From Acinetobacter populi (GTDB lineage Bacteria > Pseudomonadota > Gammaproteobacteria > Pseudomonadales > Moraxellaceae): 64,000 nucleotides of DNA. Positions within the stretch are counted from its first letter, which is position 1. Each line of letters starts with the position of its first letter. Of the stretch, positions 43,119-52,173 are shown piece by piece. The position numbers and the translations under genes were made by a program. The notes under the pieces are model-generated. The model searched no databases and was not told the origin of the DNA. It saw nothing but the letters and a program-made list of their open reading frames with translations. The DNA lies in assembly GCF_002174125.1 (NCBI RefSeq), contig NZ_NEXX01000004.1, positions 1 to 64,000 on the forward strand. Direction: 5' to 3'.

Positions 43119-45758
43119 ATGATGAAGAAATGGAATGATCCTGAAGCCTTGCTTGAATCACAGCGTTACGATAATCCTATCCCAAGTCGGACACTGATTT
43201 CATCTCTTATAGAAAAATCAGAGCAGGGATTGAGCTATGATCAGGTGGCAGAATCTTTTCAATTAAAAGACGAAGACAGTCTGGAAGCATTACGCCGCCG
43301 TTTAGGCGCCATGGTACGTGATGGACAACTCATTCGTATCGGCCAGACATATCAACTGTGTAATGATGATCAAGAATTTGATGCGGTGGTTGAAATTAAC
43401 CAGCGTGGTCAGGGATTTGCTGTCATCAAGGAACATAATGACTTATTACTAACGGAACGTGAACTCCGTCTAGTCTTTAATGGCGACCGTATTCGGGTAC
43501 GTCCAACCAGCGTTGACCGTCGTGGTCGCACCCAGGGTTTTATCAACGAAGTCATCAAACATCAAGTAAAAGAAGTGATTGGTGAACTCTGTGAACATGA
43601 AGGTGAATTTTATGTTCAGCCATCTGCACCCAATATACACCAGCCCATTACACTAGAAAAAGAACTGGTCGATCATGCCGGCATAAAAGTGGGTGATTCG
43701 GTTCGTATTGCCATTGATGACTATCCAACACGTGAAGAATTTGCTACAGGTCATATTGTCCAATCTCTGGCAGGTGAAGCAGATACCCAGATTATTATCC
43801 CTGCCACGATTCTGGAATATGGTCTGCCCTACGAATTTCCCGAAGATGTTGTTCGAGAAGCAGAAAGTTTTAAAGAACCAAGCGCACGTGATCGCAAAGA
43901 TCGGGTTGATTTACGCGAATTACCGTTAGTAACCATTGATGGTGAAGATGCACGGGATTTTGATGATGCAGTATATGCAGAGAAACGTCCGGGCGGTGGT
44001 TATCGAGTGATTGTGGCAATTGCCGATGTCAGTCATTATGTCAAAGTCGGAAAACCACTGGATGATGAAGCACAGCAACGTGGTACTTCTGTCTATTTCC
44101 CGCATTATGTCTTGCCGATGCTACCTGAAGCATTGTCTAACGGATTATGTTCACTTAATCCTGATGTCGATCGTTTGTGTATGGTCTGTGATTTAACCCT
44201 TTCACGTTTAGGTAAAGTCACCAAATATGAATTTTATCCGGCGGTGATGCATTCACAGGCACGTCTAACCTATACACAAGTTGCCAGTTATCTGGCTGGT
44301 GATACACAAGCAATTCCCGATAACAAAGCGGTGCATAAATCGGTCAACACTTTATTCCAGCTATATCAGACTTTATTAAAATTACGTGCCGAACGTCATG
44401 CGATGGAATTTGAAACGGTCGAAACCTACATGACCTTTGATGATAAAGGTGCCATTACCCAAATTCTGCCACGCACACGTAATGATGCCCATCGTCTGAT
44501 TGAAGAGTGTATGTTGTTGGCCAATGTTGCCGCAGCAGACTTTGCCATTAAAAATGAAGTACCGATGTTGTATCGTGTGCATGAGCCACCAGAGTTTTCA
44601 CGTATCCAGAAAGTGCGCGATTACGTTAAATTACTTGGTTTGAGTTTCCCGGAGCAACCAACTCAGGCCGATTATCAACGGGTTATTGATGCGACCAAAG
44701 ACCGTATTGATGCCACCAGTATCCATGCGGTCTTGCTGCGTTCCATGATGCAGGCATATTACACGCCAAAAAATGCCGGACACTATGGTCTGGCCTATGA
44801 TGCCTATACACACTTTACTTCACCAATTCGTCGTTATCCGGATTTGTTGTTACATCGTGCGATCAAAGCCAAACTTGCTGCCAAACCTTATCCATTGCAA
44901 GGTGCTGCACTTGAAGCCGCAGGCGAGCATTTTTCCCAAACCGAACGTCGTGCCGATGAAGCCTCTCGTGATGTCACAACTTGGTTGAAATGCCATTATA
45001 TGCAGCAACATATTGGTGAGGAATTTAGCGGTATCATTACCGCAGTGACTGACTTTGGTATGTTTGTCACCTTAACTGATCTCTATGTTGACGGCATGAT
45101 TCACATCAGCCAGTTGGGCGATGATTATTTTGTCTATGATGCAGGCTTACAACGTTTAACCGGACAACATCATGGTCAGATTTTTGCACTTGGTGACAAA
45201 GTCGAAATCAAAGTTGCAGCCGTCAATCTGGAAGAACGTAAAATTGATTTTGCCTTGGTTAAACAATTAAGTACCGCAGGTCGTGCTGTACGTGCCAAAG
45301 CCCCTCGTACTGGTGCAGTATCGACTGCGAAGACAGCAGCACAAAAAACACCTGCACGTCAAACCAGCCCAGCAAATACATCGACTGCTACTGCGAAAAA
45401 ACCGGCAAGACGTAATACCAATACAGCTCAAAATAAAACAACAGCCCCAAAAACACCTGCAACGGTAACAGCACAAAACAATGTGCCCTCTTCTGCACGC
45501 AATAAACGTAGCGTTAAAGCAGCCGTAGAGAAAGTACCAGCCGCAGCAGTGGTCGAAGACGTTATTGTACAAGCTCCGATTCAAGAGCAAGTATTTGAGC
45601 AGGCAAAACCAGCGAAAAAGAAAAAAGTAAAAGCTGAAACCAAAGAGAAAAAAGCAGGTAAAGCAAAAGACAAGGTCAAGAAAAAAGATAAAGACGATAA
45701 AGTCAAAAAGACCAAAAAAAGTAAAAAATCCAATGCCAAGCCCAAGGCAGAGGATTAA
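43119..45758 (+). CDS. rnr: ribonuclease R
   Basis: An 879-residue RNase II-family 3'-5' exoribonuclease that degrades structured RNA and acts in RNA quality control. The order of domains is N-terminal winged helix (about 10-75), cold-shock domains (about 85-240), the RNB catalytic domain with the acidic cluster DGEDARDFDDAV (about residues 272-283), and an S1 domain (FSGIITAVTDFGMFV, about residues 640-654). A tail of about 170 residues from about 710 is low-complexity: first Ala/Thr/Pro/Lys-rich, ending in a nearly pure Lys/Asp/Ala stretch. The start is one of two adjacent ATGs at 43119/43122 and has no clear Shine-Dalgarno. Hairpin terminator downstream. Confidence 0.95.
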   Translation: MMKKWNDPEALLESQRYDNPIPSRTLISSLIEKSEQGLSYDQVAESFQLKDEDSLEALRRRLGAMVRDGQLIRIGQTYQLCNDDQEFDAVVEINQRGQGFAVIKEHNDLLLTERELRLVFNGDRIRVRPTSVDRRGRTQGFINEVIKHQVKEVIGELCEHEGEFYVQPSAPNIHQPITLEKELVDHAGIKVGDSVRIAIDDYPTREEFATGHIVQSLAGEADTQIIIPATILEYGLPYEFPEDVVREAESFKEPSARDRKDRVDLRELPLVTIDGEDARDFDDAVYAEKRPGGGYRVIVAIADVSHYVKVGKPLDDEAQQRGTSVYFPHYVLPMLPEALSNGLCSLNPDVDRLCMVCDLTLSRLGKVTKYEFYPAVMHSQARLTYTQVASYLAGDTQAIPDNKAVHKSVNTLFQLYQTLLKLRAERHAMEFETVETYMTFDDKGAITQILPRTRNDAHRLIEECMLLANVAAADFAIKNEVPMLYRVHEPPEFSRIQKVRDYVKLLGLSFPEQPTQADYQRVIDATKDRIDATSIHAVLLRSMMQAYYTPKNAGHYGLAYDAYTHFTSPIRRYPDLLLHRAIKAKLAAKPYPLQGAALEAAGEHFSQTERRADEASRDVTTWLKCHYMQQHIGEEFSGIITAVTDFGMFVTLTDLYVDGMIHISQLGDDYFVYDAGLQRLTGQHHGQIFALGDKVEIKVAAVNLEERKIDFALVKQLSTAGRAVRAKAPRTGAVSTAKTAAQKTPARQTSPANTSTATAKKPARRNTNTAQNKTTAPKTPATVTAQNNVPSSARNKRSVKAAVEKVPAAAVVEDVIVQAPIQEQVFEQAKPAKKKKVKAETKEKKAGKAKDKVKKKDKDDKVKKTKKSKKSNAKPKAED

Positions 45759-45770
45759 ATCCAAGCACTG

Positions 45771-45816
45771 ACCATCAGCTATTGCTTTGCTTTAGCTGAT
45801 GGTTAAGGCTTTTTAA
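45771..45816 (+). terminator. terminator of rnr
   Basis: ACCATCAGCT (45771-45780) pairs perfectly with AGCTGATGGT (45794-45803); a short spacer and TTTTTAATTT follow. The T run is slightly removed from the stem, so efficiency is uncertain. Confidence 0.65.
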
Positions 45817-45845
45817 TTTAATTATTAAATTTTATCAACACGTCC

Positions 45846-46760
45846 TTACTTTTCTGCCTTTAATAATTTTTGTCCAGCCATCATTTTTGCAAACTGATTG
45901 GCCACACGTCCGGAACGATTGCCTTTTTGCGTTGCATATTGAATTGCCAGTAATCGAATGTCTGCAATTTCTTCTTCATTCCAGCCGTAGCTTTGCAACC
46001 AGAATGCCACCGTATCCAGATATTGATTTTGATTGAATGAATAAAAATGCAGTTGCAAACCAAAACGATCCGCCAGAGAAACTTTTTGTTCAATCGTATC
46101 CCCAGGATGCAACTCACCTTCATCATCAACGTGGATTTCACTATTATCTTTATTATACTCTGTCACCATATGCTTACGATTGGATGTAGCATAAATCAAA
46201 GTATTCGCTGCACTGGTCGCCAACGAACCATCCAATACAGTTTTTAATCCGCTATAACTGGTATCGCCTGCTTCAAAGGTCAGATCATCACAAAAAATAA
46301 TAAAGCGTTCTGGTCGATCCTGTAATAGGTTCACAATTTTGGGTAAATCATCGAGATATTTTTTTTCCAACTCAATCACCCGCAAACCTTGCTGATGGAA
46401 TGATGCCAAACAGGCTTTGACGATAGAGGACTTCCCTGTTCCACGCGCACCAGTCAACAAAACATTATTGGCAAAATAACCTTTGACAAAGGCCTCGGTA
46501 TTGTCCTTGACTTTATTTAACTGCGTATCAACATTACAAAGGTCTTGAAACGAAATCAGTTGTGGTTTTTTAACGGCAAAAAACTGGCCCGGAGCATTAT
46601 TTTCTTTGTCCCAACGAAAAGCGATGGCCTCATCCAGCACATCAAGTGATACTTGACCCGGATTAGATAATTTTTCTACCGCCTGTGTCAGTTTTTGAAT
46701 TTCTGCAATCAATTGATCCAAATTTTGATCTGTACGCATAACCACAACCTTTTTACTCAT
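45846..46760 (-). CDS. AAA+ ATPase, DUF815 family
   Basis: A 304-residue P-loop ATPase of the DUF815 family. The Walker A motif GARGTGKSS is at about residues 104-112, the Walker B motif FIIFCDDLTFE at about 152-162, and a sensor-1 Asn in LIYATSNRKH. The N-terminal 45 residues form a helix that may mediate oligomerisation. The cellular function of the family is not known. It is convergent with rnr and divergent from the FadR-type regulator. The ATG at 46760 has a GAATGAG type site. Confidence 0.88.
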   Translation of the reverse strand: MSKKVVVMRTDQNLDQLIAEIQKLTQAVEKLSNPGQVSLDVLDEAIAFRWDKENNAPGQFFAVKKPQLISFQDLCNVDTQLNKVKDNTEAFVKGYFANNVLLTGARGTGKSSIVKACLASFHQQGLRVIELEKKYLDDLPKIVNLLQDRPERFIIFCDDLTFEAGDTSYSGLKTVLDGSLATSAANTLIYATSNRKHMVTEYNKDNSEIHVDDEGELHPGDTIEQKVSLADRFGLQLHFYSFNQNQYLDTVAFWLQSYGWNEEEIADIRLLAIQYATQKGNRSGRVANQFAKMMAGQKLLKAEK

Positions 46761-46926
46761 TCTTCGCCAAGTCTATTAACCGATACAATTCGCAATGTTA
46801 AAATAGTTATTTAAAATAAATAACTTAATACAAATAATTAAATAACTTCAAATTGACCAGTTAAACATAGGATGATAGTATCATAGTATATATTGATTCT
46901 CTAGATGCGGATTTCGTCAAAACCCT

Positions 46927-47613
46927 ATGCAATATCCAATCAAAAAAAATTCTTTAGTGGATGAAACGATTCGGACCATTCGCCAGCACATTCGTCAACA
47001 GACATGGACGCTGAATGAACGTATTCCCTCCGAAGCAGAACTGGTGGAATTGTTTGGGATTGGTCGTAATACCATTCGTGAGGCGATCAAGATTCTGGCT
47101 TATTTGGGTGTATTGGATGTCTGTCAGGGTGATGGAACATATGTCAGGGCTGTAGATGATTTTTCTGAATCCATTGTATTATTAAACCGTGCCAGCCTTC
47201 ACGACCATCTGGAAACACGTTGTTTGCTGGAAATTGAAATCGCCCGTTTTGCTGCACGGCGACGAAATGCAGAAGACATTCAGAATTTGCAGGCACTCTT
47301 GGCATTACGGGAAAAAATCAATCCACTTGAGGACCTGGAAGAATTCTGGATACGGGATCGAGATTTACATCTGGCGATTGCGATTGCAAGTCATAATCAA
47401 GCCTTGCATGCGACCTACCGTTATTTTTTAAGTACCAGTTATGAATACACCAAATTATTTATACAGGATGAGGATTTAGCCGAACCCGACCATCCTGCAC
47501 ACGAAACATTAGTGGCAGCCATTATTTCAGGTGATGAAAATCAAGCATCGGCATATGCACGTGCTTTATTAATGCCAACGATTCAGCAACTTGAGCAACT
47601 CTCGACCACATAA
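46927..47613 (+). CDS. FadR/GntR family transcriptional regulator (FCD domain)
   Basis: A 228-residue regulator with an N-terminal GntR winged helix (IPSEAELVELFGIGRNTIREAIKILAYLGVLDVCQGDGTYV, about residues 30-70) and a C-terminal all-helical FCD ligand domain (HDHLETRCLLEIEIARFAA ... DRDLHLAIAIASHNQAL ... DHPAHETLVAAIISGD) with the metal-binding Asp/His set. Such regulators respond to organic acids. No target operon adjoins; the neighbours are the AAA+ gene and a convergent esterase gene, so its target is unknown. Confidence 0.9.
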   Translation: MQYPIKKNSLVDETIRTIRQHIRQQTWTLNERIPSEAELVELFGIGRNTIREAIKILAYLGVLDVCQGDGTYVRAVDDFSESIVLLNRASLHDHLETRCLLEIEIARFAARRRNAEDIQNLQALLALREKINPLEDLEEFWIRDRDLHLAIAIASHNQALHATYRYFLSTSYEYTKLFIQDEDLAEPDHPAHETLVAAIISGDENQASAYARALLMPTIQQLEQLSTT

Positions 47614-47640
47614 ATCATCTGTGTTTTTCAACCGACAAAC

Positions 47641-48249
47641 TTAAGCATACAAGAGATGTTGTAAGAATAATAAACCTTGCTGTACTTCTGCCTGATTGAC
47701 ACTATGTCCTAGATGATCAAACGTTTGTAGGTTGATATCGAAACCTGCTTGTTGAAAGGTCTGATAAGCCAATTGACTTTCCTGAACTGGAATCACCTGA
47801 TCGGCATTGCCATGCATCAATAGGATTTTGCTTTTTAATGCAGCATCTTGTTCAATTGGAGATGCCAGACGTCCCGACAAACCGATTACACCAGCAATAT
47901 TCCAGCGTCCTGATGCAATGGCATCTAGCGACATAATGGTTCCCTGTGAAAAACCACAAAATACCACGCGATCCAGTTGTTCAAGCATCTCATGCTGTTT
48001 CAAAATATCGGTAATGGTCTGATCAAATGCAGCTCGTGCTTCGACGATACGCGGATAACGGTTTTCCTGAGTGATGCCATTTAAACTAAACCACTGAAAT
48101 GCCTGTGGACTATTCATAAAAGGAAATGGTGCATCTGGAGAAGCAATTTGTAAGACCTCAAGCTGTTGCTGCCAAAATTCTGCAATCGGTTCAAGGTCTG
48201 CACCATTACTGCCAACACCATGTAACATGATGACCAATGACTTTTTCAC
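47641..48249 (-). CDS. carboxylesterase/phospholipase family hydrolase
   Basis: A 202-residue alpha/beta hydrolase of the Abhydrolase_2 family (carboxylesterase, lysophospholipase or acyl-protein thioesterase-like). The oxyanion strand VIMLHGVGSNGADL is near the N-terminus, the nucleophile elbow GFSQGTIMSLDA is at about residues 101-112, and the triad Asp and His are in NADQVIPV and DHLGHSV. The frame reaches an ATG at 48261, but GGAGGTG inside that segment is an ideal ribosome binding site for the GTG at 48249. No signal peptide, so it is cytoplasmic. Confidence 0.88.
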   Translation of the reverse strand: MKKSLVIMLHGVGSNGADLEPIAEFWQQQLEVLQIASPDAPFPFMNSPQAFQWFSLNGITQENRYPRIVEARAAFDQTITDILKQHEMLEQLDRVVFCGFSQGTIMSLDAIASGRWNIAGVIGLSGRLASPIEQDAALKSKILLMHGNADQVIPVQESQLAYQTFQQAGFDINLQTFDHLGHSVNQAEVQQGLLFLQHLLYA

Positions 48250-48418
48250 AGCCACCTCCATTTTTTAAAATTGATTTCGTCAATGATATTGTGCTTATAC
48301 ACATTTGCTGTCCACTATAAATCAGCAATACTTGGTATGAAAAATGAAATAACCCCTTGAATTTTGCAGTCAAAGCACTTATTACATAACAAAGAAAATG
48401 ATGCTGAGAGAAATAACG

Positions 48419-50446
48419 ATGACCCTTGCCCAAGCCACTTTACCCTTACCCCAATTTAGCGATTTAAATATCCATACACTTCAACAAGACATTGAAAAAT
48501 TACTTGGACAAGGAAAGCAACAACTCGAACAGGTCCAACCTGCCAAAGATTTTCAGCAGGCCTTAAATACGGTGGAAGGCTTTGATGTATTTGAAAATAA
48601 TTTTAGCGAATTATTTGGTGTGCTATCGCATTTGAATGCGGTCATGAATACGCCTGAATTACGCGAAGTCTATCAGACACTGTTACCGCAAATCAGTGAT
48701 TTTTATACCCAGATCGGGCAAAACGAGACACTGTATCAAAACTATCAATATTTGGCCGATCAAACAGAGTTTCAGCAATTACGTCCTGCACTGCAAAGTG
48801 CCATTCGTCACGCCATTAAAGATTTTAAACTCTCCGGTGTGGCATTACCTGCCAATAAAAAAGCTGAATTTGCCAAAAATGCTGCACGTTTATCACAGCT
48901 TTCATCTGACTTTTCCAATCATGTTTTAGATGCAACACAAGCTTATGTATTACCTTTGGAAGAATCACAATTACAAGGTTTACCAGAAAGCAGCAAAGCC
49001 CTATTAAAACAATATGGTCAGCAAAAAGGTTTAACACAGGCTGCGGCAACACTGGATATTCCCGCATACCTTGCCATTATGACCTATGCCGATGACCGCC
49101 AGTTGCGTGAAACCCTTTATCATGCCTATACCACACGCGCATCAGAGTTATCCGATCATCCGGAATTTGATAATGGTCTATTGATGCAGGAAATCCTGCA
49201 ATTGCGTCAGGCACAAGCCAAATTACTCGGCTTTAACACTTATGCCGAACTGTCTTTGGCACGTAAAATGGCACCCGGTGTAGAAAAAGTACGTGAATTT
49301 TTACTGGATTTGGCCGAAAAAGCCAAAACACCAGCCAAAGCGGAGTTTGCAGAATTGCAGGCTTTTGCTGCAAAAGATGGCATAGACACATTACAGCCAT
49401 GGGATACTGGGTATTATGCCGAAAAACTAAAACAGCAAAATTTCAACCTTTCACAAGAAGCCTTAAAACCGTACTTCCCAATTAATAAAGTGGTCAGTGG
49501 TTTATTTGCGATTGCAGAAAAACTCTATGGTATCCAGATTGTAGAAAAACAAGCCGATCTTTGGCATCAAGATGCCAAATACTATGAAGTTGAGGAGCAA
49601 GGCAAAGTCATCGGTGGCTTTTACTTTGACCTTTATGCCCGTGATAGCAAGCGTGGCGGTGCATGGATGAGTGGTTTCCGCTCTAAAGTCAAAGACCAGC
49701 ATCAGGATCAAAAACCGGTTGCCTTTATGGTGTGTAACTTTGCACCGCCTGTAGGTGACCAACCAGCACAATTAACCCATGATGAAATCACCACCCTGTT
49801 CCATGAATTTGGTCATGGACTACATCATATTTTAACGGAAGCAGATCATATTGGTGTGGCTGGTACCCATGCGGTTGCTTGGGATGCGGTAGAATTACCT
49901 AGCCAGTTTATGGAATTCTGGGCATGGGAAGCACAAGGTCTTGATCTAATCAGTGCCCATATCGAATCTGGTGAACCACTGGCTAAAGATTTACTGGATG
50001 CTTTATTTGCCGCACGCTATTTCCAAACTGGTATGCAAACTTTACGTCAGGTAGAATTTGCCTTATTTGATTTAAATATCCATGATGCGCTACCTGTACC
50101 AAATGTTCAGGGCATTCAGCATATTCTGGATGATGTACGCGCTAAGGTCGCGATCACCAAAACACCTGACTACAACCGCTTCCAGCATAGCTTTAGCCAT
50201 ATTTTTGCTGGTGGTTATGCTGCCGGTTATTATTCCTATAAATGGGCGGAAGTGTTGGCCAGTGATGCATTTGATCGTTTTGAACAGGAAGGGGTATTTA
50301 ATCGCGAAACCGGTCAGGCATTTCGTCAATCCATTCTGGCAGTTGGCGGACAGATTGAAGCACTGGATGCGTTTAAACAATTCCGTGGTAGAGAGCCAAA
50401 AATAGATGCTCTGTTACGTCATAATGGTTGGACGATAAAAAACTAA
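48419..50446 (+). CDS. prlC: oligopeptidase A (M3 metallopeptidase)
   Basis: A 675-residue thimet-like zinc oligopeptidase that degrades short peptides and signal-peptide fragments. The zinc site HEFGHGLHH is at about residues 461-469, followed by the third ligand Glu in WDAVELPSQFMEFW. The length is that of E. coli PrlC (680). The frame opens at 48398; the ATG at 48419 has GAGAG 8 nt upstream and begins MTLAQATLPLPQF, which suits the family. yheV follows 39 bp downstream, a common pair. Confidence 0.94.
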   Translation: MTLAQATLPLPQFSDLNIHTLQQDIEKLLGQGKQQLEQVQPAKDFQQALNTVEGFDVFENNFSELFGVLSHLNAVMNTPELREVYQTLLPQISDFYTQIGQNETLYQNYQYLADQTEFQQLRPALQSAIRHAIKDFKLSGVALPANKKAEFAKNAARLSQLSSDFSNHVLDATQAYVLPLEESQLQGLPESSKALLKQYGQQKGLTQAAATLDIPAYLAIMTYADDRQLRETLYHAYTTRASELSDHPEFDNGLLMQEILQLRQAQAKLLGFNTYAELSLARKMAPGVEKVREFLLDLAEKAKTPAKAEFAELQAFAAKDGIDTLQPWDTGYYAEKLKQQNFNLSQEALKPYFPINKVVSGLFAIAEKLYGIQIVEKQADLWHQDAKYYEVEEQGKVIGGFYFDLYARDSKRGGAWMSGFRSKVKDQHQDQKPVAFMVCNFAPPVGDQPAQLTHDEITTLFHEFGHGLHHILTEADHIGVAGTHAVAWDAVELPSQFMEFWAWEAQGLDLISAHIESGEPLAKDLLDALFAARYFQTGMQTLRQVEFALFDLNIHDALPVPNVQGIQHILDDVRAKVAITKTPDYNRFQHSFSHIFAGGYAAGYYSYKWAEVLASDAFDRFEQEGVFNRETGQAFRQSILAVGGQIEALDAFKQFRGREPKIDALLRHNGWTIKN

Positions 50447-50485
50447 TCCGATAAACTACACGCAGCTTAACCGTAGGAAATCATC

Positions 50486-50692
50486 ATGACCAAACGACGC
50501 TTTATTGCTGGTGCAAAATGCCCAAGATGTCAGGCGCAGGATAAAGTCGTGATGATTACTACCGATACTGCCGAATGGATTGAATGCATCGAATGTGACT
50601 ATAGTGAACGTAGACCAACTGAAGAAGAGTTTAAAGAAACTGTAGTACCAGATGATGTAGGGGTAATTCAATTCAAACCACGTCAAAAATAA
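50486..50692 (+). CDS. yheV: YheV family putative zinc ribbon protein
   Basis: A 68-residue protein with two CxxC knuckles (KCPRCQ at about residues 11-16 and ECIECD at about residues 33-38), as in the YheV/DUF2387 zinc ribbon family, which usually accompanies prlC or kefB. The function is unknown. An AGGAAAT site precedes the ATG. It lies between prlC and a small membrane-anchored hypothetical and probably shares their transcript. Confidence 0.9.
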   Translation: MTKRRFIAGAKCPRCQAQDKVVMITTDTAEWIECIECDYSERRPTEEEFKETVVPDDVGVIQFKPRQK

Positions 50693-50713
50693 TGTCAATA
50701 TTCAGGTAACAAG

Positions 50714-51145
50714 ATGCTGGGGAATCTCAAAATCAACAAAACAATAGGCATCATTTGTGCACTATTGATCGTTCTTATTTTTATTGCGATTTTTGCCTAT
50801 TTTTATCTCAATAAACATTCAGAAGCAACACCAAACCCAACAGAAAAATCAGCAGCAATACAGCCATCTATCAATGATGAAGAATTGGCAAAAATCGCTC
50901 AGGAAACGACAGCAGATGAGCAAAGTTCCGAGCCAGAAGGCTTAATTGATGATTCGATTCTCACTCAGCCTATTGCTAAAGATCCGGCATTGGTGAAGGA
51001 TGAATTAAAACAGTTAGAAGATATCCAAAACCAGCTCAAAGAGCAGAAAGATATTCTAGAGCAACAGCATCATGATGCAGATCAATTACTTCAGCTTAAA
51101 GAGCAACAACTGGCCGATCTGGAAAAACAGTTCCACTCACAATAG
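50714..51145 (+). CDS. membrane-anchored coiled-coil hypothetical protein
   Basis: A 143-residue protein with one N-terminal transmembrane helix (about residues 10-31, IGIICALLIVLIFIAIFAYFYL), an acidic disordered middle (about 35-85) and a strongly coiled-coil C-terminus from about residue 90 (LEDIQNQLKEQKDILEQQHHDADQLLQLKEQQLADLEKQF). I do not recognise the family. The topology is likely N-in with a periplasmic coiled coil. It is 21 bp after yheV, so it is probably the third gene of the prlC unit. Confidence 0.75.
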   Translation: MLGNLKINKTIGIICALLIVLIFIAIFAYFYLNKHSEATPNPTEKSAAIQPSINDEELAKIAQETTADEQSSEPEGLIDDSILTQPIAKDPALVKDELKQLEDIQNQLKEQKDILEQQHHDADQLLQLKEQQLADLEKQFHSQ

Positions 51146-51217
51146 TCGGACTATTTTCATACTGTATCATCTCGCATTTTAATGGATTTACTTTAAAATG
51201 TGAGATACCCCCGACGT

Positions 51218-52096
51218 ATGCTATCTCCCATGAATCAAAACTCAAACCTGCGTGTTGCCTTATTACTTTTGGCAAGCTCGGCTTTTTTATTTGCCAGTAT
51301 GGGGGTATTAATTCGTCTGGCCTCAGTTACCGTTGACAACGCCACTATCGTATTTTTCCGTAATGCAATTGGCCTGTTATTTATTCTCCCATTGGTACTA
51401 CGTTCAGGTATTAATAATCTAAAGACCACAAAATTATGGATGCACCTGTGGCGCAGCATCATTGGTCTGATTGCAATGTATGGTTTTTTCTATGCCATTG
51501 CTCACATGAAACTTTCCAATGCCATGGTATTTACCTATTCCTCGCCTATTTTTATTCCGCTCATTGCCTGGCTATTTTTAAAGGAAAAAATGACGGTATG
51601 GATGTGCATCACGGCTGTTGTCGGTTTAATCGGTGTACTGTTTGTTGCCAAACCTAATGAGGGATTATTTAATCTATTGTCTTTGGTTGGTTTAGTAGCA
51701 AGTTTCTGTGCGGCGATGGCATTTGTTACAGTAAGAGCATTAACCGATACTGAGCCCCCTGTACGCATCGTATTTTATTTTTGTCTGATTTCAACCTTGG
51801 TTGCCGCAATACCAATGTTCTGGCATTGGCGCAGTTATACCGTACAAGAATGGCTATATTTAATCACTGCCGGAATTCTGGCAACATCAAGTCAATTACT
51901 GATGTCACATGCCTATAAACTTGCGCCAGCAGGAAAAATCGGTCCGGTAAATTATTTGGCGATTATTTTTGCAGGCCTTTGGGCGGCTGTTTTATGGCAG
52001 GAATATCCCGATTTCTATAGCTGTATCGGTTTTATCTTTATCTTTCTGGCATTATTTATGTGTTCTCCCAGTATTCAACAAAAATTTAGCCGTTAA
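51218..52096 (+). CDS. DMT/EamA family transporter
   Basis: A 292-residue inner-membrane transporter with ten predicted transmembrane helices in two EamA repeats (for example LLASSAFLFASMGVLIRLASV and, in the second half, SQLLMSHAYKLAPAGKIGPVNYLAIIFAGLWAAVLW). The drug/metabolite superfamily moves amino acids, nucleosides or drugs; the substrate is unknown. The frame runs from a GTG at 51200; the ATG codons at 51218 and 51230 are alternatives, and none has a clear ribosome binding site. It ends at a hairpin shared with the convergent TRAP gene. Confidence 0.85.
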   Translation: MLSPMNQNSNLRVALLLLASSAFLFASMGVLIRLASVTVDNATIVFFRNAIGLLFILPLVLRSGINNLKTTKLWMHLWRSIIGLIAMYGFFYAIAHMKLSNAMVFTYSSPIFIPLIAWLFLKEKMTVWMCITAVVGLIGVLFVAKPNEGLFNLLSLVGLVASFCAAMAFVTVRALTDTEPPVRIVFYFCLISTLVAAIPMFWHWRSYTVQEWLYLITAGILATSSQLLMSHAYKLAPAGKIGPVNYLAIIFAGLWAAVLWQEYPDFYSCIGFIFIFLALFMCSPSIQQKFSR

Positions 52097-52135
52097 AAAA
52101 ACACCCGGAAAGTCGGAATCCAACTTTTCGGGTGT
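52095..52135 (-). terminator. terminator of the TRAP permease gene
   Basis: ACACCCGGAAAGT (from 52101) pairs with ACTTTTCGGGTGT (to 52135) with one bulge. On the minus strand the stem runs into TTTTTTT. On the plus strand no T run follows. Confidence 0.85.
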
Positions 52136-52173
52136 AACATTAAAACTAAGTCGTTATAAATACATCAGCCTGA

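Noticed and set aside
45267..45764. 165-codon minus-strand open frame rich in Phe, Cys and Leu over the end of rnr
   Set aside because: It is the complement of the Lys/Ala-rich rnr tail (AAA codons read as TTT); it has no ribosome binding site and an implausible composition.
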